Below are positions 28,529 through 39,323 of a stretch of DNA of 64,000 nt, piece by piece. The translations under genes and the position numbers were made by a program. The notes under the pieces were generated by a model, which did not search any database, had not been told where the DNA came from, and saw nothing but the letters and a program-made list of their open reading frames with translations. Numbering within the stretch: the first letter of the stretch is position 1; every line of letters begins with the position of its first letter. This stretch comes from Paenibacillus sp. P25 (lineage in GTDB: Bacteria > Bacillota > Bacilli > Paenibacillales > NBRC-103111): the NCBI GenBank assembly GCA_024704175.1, contig CP085629.1, positions 4,712,001 through 4,776,000 of the forward strand. The letters run 5' to 3'.

Positions 28529-29880
28529 TCAGGCTTGTATCAGCGTCTCCCGCTGCTTCAGCTCGCTTACGATTTGCTTCGTCTTCGTTTCATTCAATTT
28601 GTACAGGCTGGCAAAGATAATGATCGCGATCAGCAGCCGCAGCCGCAGGGTACAGAAGCAGCGGCCCCTTAATCCCCATGAGCGTGCCGGCCGATTGGTG
28701 CGCATTCGGCACGTAGCCGACCAGCGACAGACCGATACCGGAAGCGAAGCCGGAGAGCGATTGAGCGATTTTTCGGAAGAAGTTATAGGAAGAGAAAATG
28801 ATTCCCTCAGTTCTTTTGCCCGTATGCCATTCGCCATAGTCGATCACGTCGTTGACCAGAGCCCAGGTAACTGCATTGACGATACTGATACCGAAGAACG
28901 CAAGGCTCGCCAGGATCGTGAAGATGACGATATTGTTCGGCATCAGGAAGTTGATCGTGTCGCAAATGATGCTGATGATAAAGCCGATGATCATCGTCTG
29001 CTTATTGCCGAAACGCTTCGCCAGCCAGGGCATGATCAGAAGCCCGATAACGGAACAGCCGATCGTAATGAAGTTCAGCGTCGATACCAGGTTGACGTTC
29101 CCCAGCGTATATTGAGCGTAATAGATCATGACCGCGGACTTGATATTGTACGCCGAGATCGAGAAGATCGTCATCAGTCCGATCGCCAGCGGCGGCTTGT
29201 TCGAGCCGATGGTTTTGAATACGCTTTTAAAGGAGTGCTTTTCCTGCGGCGCTTCCTGCACATATACTTCTTTCGTATTCCGGTACGTCACATAGAACGA
29301 AAGCACGCCGAGCACCGCGAAGATCCCGATGATGACCGGAAAGCCGACTTTCGGGCCGCTGAACTTCGTGACGAACGGCATAACCGCCACACCGGTGATG
29401 AGGAGTGCCAGCACGGAGCCCATTTGACGGAAGGAAGCCAGCGATGTCCGGTCCTCCGGGTCCTTCGTCATGGCCGCCGATAACGAGCCGTACGGCACAT
29501 TGGTGAACGAGTACCCGATCCCCCACAGCATATAAGCCGCGTAACCGTAAATCAATTTGCCCGTCGGGGACAGATCCGGAGCGAGGAAGACGAACACGGA
29601 CAATATCGCAAGGATGATGCTTGCCGATCATCATGACCGGCTTGAATTTGCCGCGTTTGCCGAATTTCCGGGAATCGATCACCGTTCCTGCAATAGGGTC
29701 CATGAAAGCGTCGAATATTTTCGTCACCATAAAAATACCGCCCGCCGCGCTGGACGCAATGCCCACGACGTCCGTGAAAAATTTCATTAAATAGGCTTGG
29801 CCCATATCGAACATAAAGCCGTTGCCCATGTCGCCGAAACCGTAGCTTATCTTTTCTTTGAGCGTCAATTTTTTCGCCAT
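28529..29880 (-). CDS. GPH-family glycoside/pentoside/hexuronide:cation symporter, frame-broken twice
   Basis: Twelve-helix sugar:cation symporter, about 450 residues. GPH hallmarks: KISYGFGDMGNGF at the N-terminus, KIFDAFMDPIAGTVIDS, the VPYGSLSAAMTKDPEDRT motif and ALVNDVIDYGEWHTGKRTEG. Breaks near 29620 and 28650; the last frame ends in LKQRETLIQA. AAAGGACCCTTC-type ribosome-binding site upstream. Same strand as and downstream of a sensor system with a sugar-binding lipoprotein, which suggests that its expression is induced by that system. Likely substrates are glycosides or oligosaccharides; identity unknown. Confidence 0.9.
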
Positions 29881-30002
29881 AGTGAAGGGTCCTTTCTGTG
29901 ATTCATTGGGATGCCTTCATTATAAAACGGCGAAAAATATTGAAGAATCAAATATCTTCTTCAAAGTGTTTGAAATCTTATTTGTTTGTCCACGGTAAAT
30001 CA

Positions 30003-31618
30003 TTAACGCGAATTTTTAAATTCGGACGGCGTTTTCCCCGTATGCTTCTTGAAAATGACGCTGAAATACTGCGGATTCCCGTAGCCGACCCGCTCCGCCA
30101 CCTCGTACGTTTTGAGCTCCTCCGTTCGGAGCAGCTCCTCCGCCGCTTTCATCCGGGTTTCCGTCAGAAAATCGCTGAAGTTGATACCGGCTTCCTTTTT
30201 AAAAATCATGCTGAAGTGGTTCGTGCTGATATGCACATGCTCGGCCACGTCCTGCAGAGACAAGCCCTCGCGCATGTAGTTGCTGCGGATATAGTCCATC
30301 GCTTGATCCACCAGTTGCTTCTGCTGGCGGCTCGCGCCGTTCGTTGACGGCGGAGGTCGTTTCGCTCAGAAAGCGGCGGAGCCGCTCGAACAGCTCCTTG
30401 GCCGTACGGTCGCTGGCGAAGCTCCTGCAGGAGCTCGTCCACGGCTTCCTTTCGGTAAGGCGGATCGCTCCAATCCTGGAAGGCGTTAATGATGACAAAG
30501 GCGATCTGGATGCCGAGCAGCTGCAGCTTCTCCAAGGTCAGCGGAAAGCCCGAGAGAATCCGTTCCTCCGTCTGCCGGAGCACCTCAAGGGCTTCCTCCC
30601 CGAGGCCCAGCTTCGTCTTCATCGCCAGTTGCCCCTCCCAGCCGTCCATCGCCTCCACCCATCCGCCGGTTTGCGGCTTAATCAGCGCGTCCCTGTAAGT
30701 AAGCACCTGATTCGTACCGGTCAAATGGCGGTATTCCGTAGCCGCTTTCGCATCGCGGTAAGAACGGGCGATTCCGGTAAGGTCCGGTGTGAACGAGCCG
30801 ATGCCGACCGTCACGGTCGTTTTCAAATAGTACACCGCATTCCCGCGGATCAGCTCGCCCAGCTTGTGCAGCTCCCGTTCCGCTGCAGCTTCCTCTTCAT
30901 CGCTGCAGTAGAGGATCGCAATTTCATCCTCCAAGTATTCGAACACAATGCCGCAAGCTCCGGAAGAGCCCGCTTTTTTAGCATCATCGAGCAATTCCTG
31001 GGCCAGGTTAAAAATGCAAAATTTCAGCGGCTCCTGGCCGAACCGGTTCTTCGGTCCCGTCTCGTAGTAGTCGTCGGCGATCAGCAGGATGACCGCATAA
31101 CGGCGCGCCTCCAGCCGAAGCTCCAGGAACGCGAGCTCACTCTGGATCTGCTCCTCGTTGTACCGTCCCCGCAGCAAATTCTCGTAAAACCGCCGCTTCA
31201 GGAACGGGATGCCCTCCAGCACCTTTTTGGTTAACGATTGCTCCTGCTCCCATTCCGCCGCCGCACGCCTCGCCACCTCCAGCAACTTGTCGTTCTCCAC
31301 CGGCTTCAGCACGAAATCGAACACCTTCAGCTTAAGTGCTTTCTGCGCGTAGATGAAATCGTCATAGCTCGTCATGAGAATAATTCGGATATTCGGAAAC
31401 CGGCTCTTCATCGCTTCCGTCAGCTCCAGGCCGTCCATAAAGGGCATCCGGATATCCGAAATGACGACATGGGGGCGCTCCCGCTCGATGATTTCCAGAC
31501 CGTCCTCCCCGTTATGCGCGGAGCCGACCACCTTAAATCCGTTCTCCTCCCAGATTGGATGGCGCGTCAGCCCCTTGAGAATAATATGATCGTCGTCGAT
31601 GATGACAAGCTTCCACAT
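30003..31618 (-). CDS. YesN-type AraC-output response regulator, frame-broken once
   Basis: About 538 residues. Receiver with the acidic pair VIIDDD and phospho-Asp in VVISDIRMPFMDG, Thr/Ser in ILMTSYDD, Lys in VLKPVEN; long middle linker; C-terminal AraC double helix-turn-helix (LSLQDVAEHVHISTNHFSMI, YEVAERVGYGNPQYFSVIFK). Frame break in the region 30345-30405. It starts 17 bases after the YesM-type kinase stop, so the two are co-expressed. Inferred: activates sugar-uptake genes, probably including the adjacent GPH symporter. Confidence 0.92.
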
Positions 31619-31635
31619 GGCTGACTTTTCCTCCC

Positions 31636-33428
31636 CTACACCTCAGGCTGATCCCGATCCTTCAGCGGCCAAGTGACGATCACCGTCGTTCCGGCTCCAA
31701 GCTCGCTTTCATAATCCAGGCCGTACTGCGGACCGTAATGCAGCTGCAGCCGGCGGTGCACATTCCTAACGCCGAAGCCGATCGGCGCTTCTTCCCGGGC
31801 GTCGCCTTCGGCCAGGCTGCTCCGCAATAAAGCAAGCCGCTCGGGAGCAATGCCCGGTCCGTTATCGGTTACCTGCAAATAACCGGTCCCTTCGTGAGCC
31901 CAGCCGCTAATCCGAATCTTCCCGGGACGGCGTACCATTTTCACCCCGTGGTAAATCGCATTCTCCACCAGAGGCTGCAGCGTTAATTTTACGATCGGAA
32001 CGTTCATCAGCTCCGGACCGACCTCGGTTTCATAGGCGAAGGTATCGCCGTAGCGCATCTGCTGAATGATCAGATACTGCCGGACATGCTCGATCTCGCT
32101 CGCGACCGGAATAATCTCGCTGCCCTTGCTGATGCTGATCCGAAAATAATTCGACAGCGCCGTAATCATGCGGGAGGCGTCCTCCGTCTCCCCATATCGC
32201 ATAATTGCCGGATGGAGTACAGCGTGTTGTACAGAAAATGGGGCTGGATCTGCGTCTGCAGCGCGGACAATTCCGACAGCCTTTTCTGCTCCTGCTCGTA
32301 TTCCACCTGATTCAGCAGCTGCTTGATCCGCTGCAGCATCTCCGAGATGCCTTGATTCAGGATGCCGACCTCGCTGCCCGGGAAGGACGTCATCGATACC
32401 TCCAGGCGGCCCTGTTCGATATTATTGATCTGCCGGGTCAGCTTCGTAATTGGCCTCGTAATGATGTTGGCCAGCCGGCTGGAGAGCAGCACGATCAGGA
32501 CAAACACGATCCCCATGACGGATAAAGTGACATAGAGGATATAATTGACCTTCTCGTAAATATCCTCCTGCGGATACACCGCGGCGATCTTCCACTGATT
32601 GATGGCGAGCGTATCGTAGAGCACGATCATCTTTTTCCCGCTTGTGCTCTTCAGCTCCAGCCTGCCGGATAAAGCGCCGCTGTTCATCAGCTCCTGCCGA
32701 AGCCGGGCTTCGTCCATCTCATACCGGTCGTGCGAATTCTTAAAGCTGACAAAGCCATCCGGGCTCGCCAGCAGCAAATACCCGTTCGTACTGATCTGGG
32801 GTGCCGACAGCAGGTCGCGGAAGAAATCCTCCTTCAGCTGAATCAGGATAAGCCCCATACGGTCTCCTCCGGCGCCTCCGATCCATTTGTACAAGCTCGC
32901 CACCCGGGAACCCGTACCTGGCTCGAGCTCATTGTCGTGCAGATTGAGCCAATACATTTGCGAAGCCGTATGATACGGATACCGCAGGAAAGCATTGGGG
33001 ACGAAGGGCAGGTCCGTCTTCAGATAATCCCCGCGGTACAGCGAAATCCGCCCCTTGTTGTAATAAACAAAGACCGAATCGATGATTGTGTAAAAGTCCG
33101 AGTATACTTTATCCAGGTTCTTGCTGAGAACCGCATAATCCTGAGGGGTCAGCGCGAACTCCTTCTGCCCGGCCCTGTAAAAAATGTTCCGCATGTCGCT
33201 GCTGCTGTCAAGGGTGGTCAAATCCGTCAGCACGGCGGTCAAGCGGTCGTTCATAAACCGGTCCGTCTGCGAGAGCGTATCGCGGATACTGGTCTCCGCA
33301 TTCGCCGTCAGCTGCTGCGAAGCGAGCATATAGGACACGATCCCGGTCACCGGAGTGAATACCAGCATCATCGGAATGAACAGCCATAGGATCGTTTTCT
33401 TTAACGGCCGGTTAAAAAGCCACTGCAA
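31636..33428 (-). CDS. YesM-type sensor histidine kinase, frame-broken once
   Basis: About 597 residues. TTG 33428 is chosen because GGAGGG stands six bases upstream. Membrane helix TILWLFIPMMLVFTPVTGIV, large extracellular domain of about 230 residues, second helix (VTLSVMGIVFVLIVLL), HAMP, and a His-kinase domain of YesM type with LQTQIQPHFLYNTLYSIRQL as H-box, LQPLVENAIYHG as N-box and VTDNGPGI as G1. Frame break near 32205. Sits between a substrate-binding lipoprotein gene and the YesN regulator. Inferred: sensing through the lipoprotein at the cell surface. Confidence 0.92.
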
Positions 33429-33463
33429 GCGGAGCCCTCCTTCCGTGTTAGGTCCGCGCCGGT

Positions 33464-34797
33464 TCACGGGATGCTCCCGTTTTTTTGCCGGTACTGCTGA
33501 TTCGAGGCTTCCATAATTTCGGCCCAGCCGCTCAGGAAGTCCTCCGGGGACATCGTACCCGCCAGCACCTTCTGAAAATTCGGCTCCAGTCGCTGCTTCA
33601 CCAGGTTCGAATAATCCGGCAAATAGATCGGAGGCTGAAGACGGCCCGTTCGTCCGTCCCGGAACGCCGCAAGCGCCTCCTGGAGAAACGGGGTGCTCTT
33701 CACATAGTCGCTGTCCCACGCCTTAACATTCGTCGGCAACTGTCCCACCTTGGAGTTCCAATAGGTCTGGCTTTCCTCCGACATCAGGAAGCTGAGCAGC
33801 TGCCAAGCGGCATCCGGGCTTCGCGTCGTTTTGAATATGCCGTACCCGTTCGCAACGGGGACCAGGACCCGGTTTCCGTTCAGCGAGGGCGGCGGGAGCG
33901 CGGCGTTAAACTTAGCTTCTCCCAAAGCCTTGAGATGATCTTGGAACGACCCGAAGTTGTGCTGAATCATGGCGGCCCGGCCGGAGTCGAAAGCGGCGAC
34001 CATCTCTTTATACCCGCTTGCAATATCGGCCAGGGAGGTGTCCTTTCCGTAGATGGACAAGTACTTCTGCAAAAACTCGAGGTGCCGCGGGTCGTTCACC
34101 GTACACCGGCCGTCCGCCGTAAAATACTCGGTGATGCCGGAGTACGCGTAGAGCAGGGAGGTCAGCTGCGTGATGCTTGCCGTCCGCGCCGCGCAGACTG
34201 TAGCCGTAACGGTGCTCCGCCGGAGCCGTCAGCTTGTCCGCCGCCGAGAAGAAGTCACCCCATGAGGGAATTCCATGGATCCCTGCTTCGTGAAACCAAT
34301 CGGAACGGTACCATAGGATATCGAAATAAAAAGTACTCGGCAGCTGATACAGCTTCCGGTCCGGGACAAGCGACCGGTTATATTCGATGAAGGACGGGCC
34401 GATCTGATCCCGCTCCGGCCAGCTGTCGAAGTACCGGTCCAGCGGCAAAGAGCACGTCCTTGGATGCAAAATCCGCGATCCAATCCGCATTGATCGCCGC
34501 CACATCCGGCAGACTGCCCGATGATATCGCCGTATCGTATTTCGTTTTATTGATGCTGACCGGGATGCCGACATATTGAACCCGGATCCCGGGATGCCGG
34601 CCTTCGAACCGGCGGATCAGCTCCATGTAATAAGGCGTTCGGCTGGGGCCGGCATTCTCGTCCCAGAAGGTGAGCACCGTCTGCGGGGCCGTCGTTTCCC
34701 TACCCCTGTCCGGGCCGCTGTCCTTCGAGCACGAAACGGTTGTGAAGGCTGTCACACTTGCCATGATCAATAATAAAGCGCTGCGGACCTTATTCAT
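33464..34797 (-). CDS. Sugar-type extracellular solute-binding lipoprotein, frame broken about three times
   Basis: ABC-type family 1 binding protein, about 445 residues. Signal peptide of the lipoprotein class (LLLIMASVTAFTTVSCSK, lipobox VSC), then TVLTFWDENAGPSRTPYYMEL and other family 1 motifs (DSGRAAMIQHNFGSF; FLMSEESQTYW; KVLAGTMSPEDFLSGW). Breaks near 34445, 34190 and 34110. It lies 35 bases upstream of a YesM kinase and no ABC permease genes are present. Inferred role: a ligand receptor presenting sugar to the kinase rather than feeding a transporter, as in known three-component sugar sensors. Confidence 0.87.
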
Positions 34798-34915
34798 ATG
34801 AAACTCCTTCGAATTGCTGTTACCTGCTAGTATAGCTCAGCCGGGCGTGAAATACGAAATTTTGGGGTATGACGAACCGTGCCGCCTGACGGGAAAGTAA
34901 ATCGTACTGCCAACG

Positions 34916-34959
34916 GGAAAAAGCCCGCCGGCCAAGCCGCCGGCTCCGGCGGCTTGGCC
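34916..34959 (-). terminator. GC-rich terminator-like hairpin downstream of the purA-like gene
   Basis: Perfect 14-base inverted repeat GGCCAAGCCGCCGG / CCGGCGGCTTGGCC with a two-base loop, followed on the minus strand by GGCGGGCTTTTT. It lies 245 bases past the purA stop. The 15-base word CGGCGGCTTGGCCGC recurs at 35117-35131. Confidence 0.6.
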
Positions 34960-35203
34960 GCAAGGCCAGGTGTAAGATATTGTGTTGCCGTGCTGTCCCC
35001 CTGCTCGACGCTCAGGTATCATTCGCAATCGGTGCCTGTTCGAACCCATCGAAATCGGCTTGATTCCCGCTTTCCCTTCCGGCCGCCTCCACTCTGAAGC
35101 AGGCCTTGGAAACGCCCGGCGGCTTGGCCGCGGGCACACACTATTCCCTCTGCTTCCGCTCCATCTGCCGCTGTCTTTAGCCCGTTTTCACCTTCCGCCT
35201 CAA

Positions 35204-36497
35204 TCAAGCCCGCGCCGCGGCCCGATCGATGATCTGCTCCCGCCGGGGTCCGACCGAAATCCAACGGACCGGAACCCCGATCAGCTCCTCCAACCGGAGC
35301 ACATAGGTCGCGGGCTTGCGGCGGAAGCTCTTCGAAGCTGCGGATCCCCGAGATGTCCTGCTTCCAGCCGGGCAGACCCTCCAGCACCGGCTTCGCCTGA
35401 TCCAGCACGGCCGATACAGGGAACTGCACCGTCGTTTCCGAGCCGATCCGGTACGCCGTGCATATCGGGATCTCGTCCAGATAGCCGAGCACATCCAGAT
35501 TCGTAAGCGCCACCTCTGTAGCGCCCTGAAGCCTGCAGCCGTACCGGGTCGCTACCGCATCGAACCAGCCCATCCGGCGCGGCCTCCCGGTCGTTGCCCC
35601 GAATTCCCCGGCATCGCCCCCTCGGGTCCGCGACTCATCCGCCGACTCTCCTTCCAGCTCAGTTACGAACGGTCCCGCCCCTACACAGCTGGAATAGGCT
35701 TTAACCACGGCGACGACCTGCCGGATGGCATAGGGAGCAACACCCGCTCCGACGGCGCTGAAGCCGGCGAGGGTGGATGACGAAGTAGAGTATGGGTAGA
35801 TCCCGTGGTCCGGGTCGCGAAGCGCCCCCAGCTGTCCCTCAACCAGGATCCGTTCCCCTTTGGCCAAAGCCTCCTGCAGCAGGACGCCGGTATCGCATAC
35901 GAACGCCTTCAAACGTGCCGCGCCCCCGCGCAAGTCTTCCAGCAAATCGTCCGCCCGAAGTGCCGGCCTGCCGTATAAATGCTGGAGCAGCACATTTTTG
36001 GCCTCAAGCGAAGCTTCGATCCGCCGCCGCGACCGGGATTCGTCGTATAAATCGGCCACCTGCACGCCGAGCTTGTAATACTTATCGGCATAGAACGGCG
36101 CGATGCCCGCCCGGGTCGAACCGAACTGCCTTCCGGCAAGCCGCTCTTCCTCCAGCTCGTCGAACAGCTTGTGGTACGGCATCACGACTTGAGCCCGGTC
36201 GGATACACGCAGGATCGGCTCCGGTACGCCTTTGGCCAGGAGCTCCTCCCGCTCCCGCAAGAAATCCGCGATATTCAGAGCTACGCCCGGGCCGATCACA
36301 TTCACGACACCCGGGTAAAAAACGCCCGACGGAAGCAAATGAAGCGCAAATTTCCCATAATTATTAATAATGGTGTGACCCGCGTTGCTTCCTCCTTGAT
36401 ACCGGACGACATACCGCGACTCGGCGGCCAGCACATCAGTGATCTTCCCTTTGCCCTCGTCTCCCCAGTTCGCTCCCACGATAGCCGTTACGCTCAT
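35204..36497 (-). CDS. purA: Divergent adenylosuccinate synthetase paralogue, frame-broken at the 3' end
   Basis: About 430 residues, normal PurA length. Catalyses IMP + Asp + GTP to adenylosuccinate in the family. P-loop ANWGDEGKGKITDVLA and RYQGGSNAGHTI are canonical. Other signatures are drifted: the GSTRAGIAPFYADK loop (usual GTTxxGIGPAY), the EGQLGALRDPDHGIYP segment (usual EGAQGxMLDxxxGTYP), while TTGRPRRMGWFD is kept. The frame changes near 35312 and the natural tail is ARAARD-type, ending in IIDRAAARA at 35204. It faces a LysR gene across 117 bases. No purine-pathway neighbours, so likely a second, specialised copy. Confidence 0.85.
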
Positions 36498-36548
36498 AAC
36501 CCCAACCCTCTCCTTGTTTTGGCTTAAAATGGCTTTCCTGTACTTATT

Positions 36549-36567
36549 ATATTCGGAATAGTAATAT
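36549..36567. promoter_or_regulatory. LysR-type dyad between the purA-like gene and lysR
   Basis: ATATTCGGAATAGTAATAT (ATATT-N9-AATAT) in the divergent promoter region; a candidate LysR binding site for both genes. Confidence 0.5.
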
Positions 36568-36614
36568 GAAAATAATTGATATTTCTAATGCCAGATATAA
36601 AGAGAGGTAATGGT

Positions 36615-37499
36615 ATGGTCGACAATCTGGATGCCTACCGCGTCTTTTATTTTATCGCCAAAACGGGAAGTCTGACCAAAGCCGCCGAGGAGCTGTATAT
36701 CACGCGACCGGCTGTAACCCACACGCTCAAGCTATTGGAGTCGAGGCTTGGAGGGAAGCTGTTCTTTCGGAGTTCCAAGGGGGTGAAGCTGACTACCGAA
36801 GGGGAGGTACTCTTCAAATATATCGAGCAGGCTTATCATTTCATCAGCAGCGGGGAGAAGAAAATCGCCGAGATGCATCAGCTGCTCAGCGGGGAAATCA
36901 AGATCGGAGCCGGCGATACGCTGTGCAAGCATTATTTGCTGCCGTACCTGAAGACGTTCCACGAAGCGTACCCGGATATCAAAATCCAGGTGACCAACCG
37001 CACCACGCCGGATACCGTCAAGTTGCTGAAGGAGGGCAAGATCGATTTCGGCATCGTTCATCTGCCAATTGCGGAGAAGAACCTTCACGTTCCGGGAGAG
37101 CCTGCAAATAGAGGACGGGTTTATCGCCGGAGAAACATACAACCGGCTCGCGAAGGAGCCGGTGTCTTGGGAAGAGCTGAGCCGCTATCCTATTCTCCTA
37201 TTGGAGCAGGGGACCAGCACCCGGGCTTTTATCGACCGGTTCGCCGGGGCCGCGGTATCCAACTGCGGCCCGAAATCGAGCTCGGCAGCATCGATTTACT
37301 GGTGGAGTTCGCCCGGTCGGGACTGGGGATTGCCTGTGTTGTGAAATCTTTTATCAGCCGAGAATTGGAACAGCCCGGTCTATATGAAATCAAACTGGAA
37401 CGGCCCATCCCTCCACGGAAAGTCGGTATCGTTACCCTGAAGGATGTGCCTCTATCCGCCGCCTCGCAGCGGTTTATCGAGCTTCTGCCTTCGTTATGA
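36615..37499 (+). CDS. LysR-family regulator divergent to the purA-like gene, frame-broken twice
   Basis: About 295 residues. ATG 36615 is preferred because AGAGAGG lies shortly upstream. Winged helix TGSLTKAAEELYITRPAVTHTLKLLE; effector domain GEIKIGAGDTLCKHYLLPYL, IDFGIVHLPI, then GIACVVKSFISREL. Breaks near 37090 and 37255. The divergent arrangement with the purA-like gene is the classical LysR regulator-target layout. Effector unknown; a purine or aspartate-related metabolite would be plausible but is only a guess. Confidence 0.87.
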   Translation: MVDNLDAYRVFYFIAKTGSLTKAAEELYITRPAVTHTLKLLESRLGGKLFFRSSKGVKLTTEGEVLFKYIEQAYHFISSGEKKIAEMHQLLSGEIKIGAGDTLCKHYLLPYLKTFHEAYPDIKIQVTNRTTPDTVKLLKEGKIDFGIVHLPIAEKNLHVPGEPANRGRVYRRRNIQPAREGAGVLGRAEPLSYSPIGAGDQHPGFYRPVRRGRGIQLRPEIELGSIDLLVEFARSGLGIACVVKSFISRELEQPGLYEIKLERPIPPRKVGIVTLKDVPLSAASQRFIELLPSL

Positions 37500-37507
37500 T
37501 ACGGCTT

Positions 37508-37974
37508 CTAGGAGGCATAGGACTCGCCGATCCCGGCCAGAAGCGATTCCTGTTCGGGAGTCAAATACCCGAGCCGCTTCAAATCTTGAAGGCCGCTAAG
37601 CACCGTATGGCTGTCGTCCTTCGAGAACTGAAGCAGCTCGTCCAGGCTGAGCCGCGGGTGATTCTGAAGGAACACGAGCAGCCCCTTGGCGGCCCAGGAC
37701 AGCCGGTTGTCCCCGAAATCCCCTACGATTTCGCGGAATATCCGGTGGGGCAGAATCTTCCGTTCCACCAGGCTCTGCAGCGCTTCGTTCGCCTCATTGA
37801 AGCTCATCCGCCCTTGGCCCGCCAGCACGGAAACCGAAGGCGCGCCGAAGGAGGCTCCGTAATGTAGGTGCTTAATACGATGCATATCATCTGTTCGTAA
37901 ATATTCAAATCCGGAACTTTTAAAATTTCCGCAACCGATAATTGCCTCGAGTGGCCCGTTTGCGCTAAAGTCAT
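37508..37974 (-). CDS. Helix-turn-helix protein (replication-initiator/DnaD-like fold), frame-broken once
   Basis: About 155 residues. ATG 37974 follows AAGGTGAGAACG. N-terminal winged-helix-like segment (LNIYEQMICIVLSTYITE, then VSVLAGQGRMSFNEANEALQSLV) is followed by a second region ALLVFLQ-like (SWAAKGLLVFLQNHPRLSLDELLQFS). The LSWAAKGLLVFL phrase is typical of helix-turn-helix proteins related to plasmid or phage replication initiators. Frame break near 37860. Convergent with lysR, only eight bases between stops. Role not assigned. Confidence 0.72.
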
Positions 37975-38081
37975 CGTTCTCACCTTCGCTTCCTCAGGCA
38001 TCTGATTCCTGATGCTATTATAGAGCATACATGTGAGAAAGATATGACCGATCTTTTAAAAATGTATGGTAGGGTCTGCCC

Positions 38082-38378
38082 CTATTTTCCCGCTTCCGGC
38101 AGGTGCTCCCGGCAGAACGCCTCCACCGCTTCTTTCTCCTCGTCTTCCATTTCGAGCTCAAGATACCGGTCTGTCGTTTTTTCGAAAAAATCCGCCTTCA
38201 CGATACCCGAGCGTTCATCCTCCACCTTGTAAATCACTTTAAGGTAAAGCCCCTGGTCCGAGTACAGCTCGTCGTCTTCCGGCACCTCGATATCCAGAAT
38301 AAATTCGTAGCGCTCACCGCTCAAAATCCCGAAAGGGTCCTTGATGAATTCGGCGGTGTAACCTGTGATCGTCAGCAT
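38082..38378 (-). CDS. Small conserved protein, DUF6509-like
   Basis: Intact 98-residue acidic protein with the pattern GYTAEFIKDPFGILSGERYE, IEVPEDDELY and a C-terminal EEKEAVEAFCREHL helix. This matches, from memory, the DUF6509 type of Bacillales proteins of unknown function. AAAGGAATGACGTT precedes the ATG. Monocistronic. Confidence 0.75.
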   Translation of the reverse strand: MLTITGYTAEFIKDPFGILSGERYEFILDIEVPEDDELYSDQGLYLKVIYKVEDERSGIVKADFFEKTTDRYLELEMEDEEKEAVEAFCREHLPEAGK

Positions 38379-38512
38379 AACGTCATTCCTTTCCCAATTC
38401 GCTGAACCTTATTATATACGGAAATCCGGCAGAAATAAAAAATCGAGCCAAACATTTACATATTGTCGTCAATATGGATAATTAAGGATAATCGATTGTT
38501 GGGAGGCACTTT

Positions 38513-38986
38513 ATGGACGAATTTTTTGTACAACGATTCCACGAATTCAACGCCGCCGCGAAAAAGTTTTAAACAGAGGACGCCCTGCGCTGGAGAGAAC
38601 GTTATTTACGCCATTTCGTAAATAGGCAACACGAATATTATTTCCGTTACCTCGAAGGCCCCGGAAGATATTTATGGGACTCACATATTTTATCCAGGGA
38701 TGCAGCGCCTATAAGCTTGGAGATAGTTAATAAAATAAATCTCGATAAGGAGATCTTCTTGTTCCGGGACGACTTTATGCTGTTTCATCTGGGACGTCAT
38801 GTGGTTTATTCGGTTCCTTACGGGGTTCTTATGGACAACCTTGGCGTCTTCCCGAAAGATCTGTATATCTTTGACGAAACATTGAGCTGGTCCCTCATTC
38901 AAACGCATGAGCCGCAGAATGAACCCGGTGATCGGTGGCTGATTATAGATCCTCTGGAACATATTTATAATCCGGGCTGTGCATAA
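38513..38986 (+). CDS. Hypothetical protein resembling DUF4275, frame-broken once
   Basis: About 158 residues. ATG 38513 follows GGGAGGCACTTT. MDEFFVQRFHEFNAAAKKF is joined by a frame break near 38567 to LRWRERYLRHFVNRQHEYYF ... GRYLWDSHIL, then FPKDLYIFDETLSWSLIQTHE near the end. The order W...H...FLW-like, ...DIYxxDxxxTWxxxxTHE matches the DUF4275 pattern loosely. No known function. Followed by a 52-residue gene with its own strong ribosome-binding site. Confidence 0.65.
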
Positions 38987-39019
38987 TAACCTTAAGCCCA
39001 ATGGAAAAGGAGGATCAAC

Positions 39020-39178
39020 ATGGACGAGGCTACTCGGCAGGGAATCGAAAATTTAGAAAAAACCGGCGAGGCATCCGATCTGCTGACGGTACCGGAAGGG
39101 GCAAGAGACTACGTCGACCTGATCGGCGATGAGAATCTCGACTCTTTCGCACGGCCGGATTCGGATTCGCAGCAATAA
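39020..39178 (+). CDS. Small acidic 52-residue protein
   Basis: MDEATRQGIENLEKTGEASD ... ends DSFARPDSDSQQ. ATG 39020 is preceded by AAAGGAGGATCAAC, an excellent site. Strongly acidic, no Cys, no membrane helix. No family recognised. Located 33 bases after the DUF4275-like gene and probably co-transcribed. Confidence 0.65.
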   Translation: MDEATRQGIENLEKTGEASDLLTVPEGARDYVDLIGDENLDSFARPDSDSQQ

Positions 39179-39323
39179 TCGCAAAAACCACCTTGTTATG
39201 GAAGAGCCTAATAAAATGTTCCGCTGTGCGTGCGGATCGTTCTTCCGATCGCTGTTGTCCCCGGCGCTTCTCCTGAACGATTCCGCCCGCTTCGCTAAAT
39301 TTTAAAAAGCCCAAAAAGGTGGT

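Noticed and set aside
33430..33719. Longer N-terminus of the YesM kinase
   Set aside because: That part is the antiframe overlap with the binding-protein 3' end; TTG 33428 has a proper ribosome-binding site and gives the normal kinase beginning.
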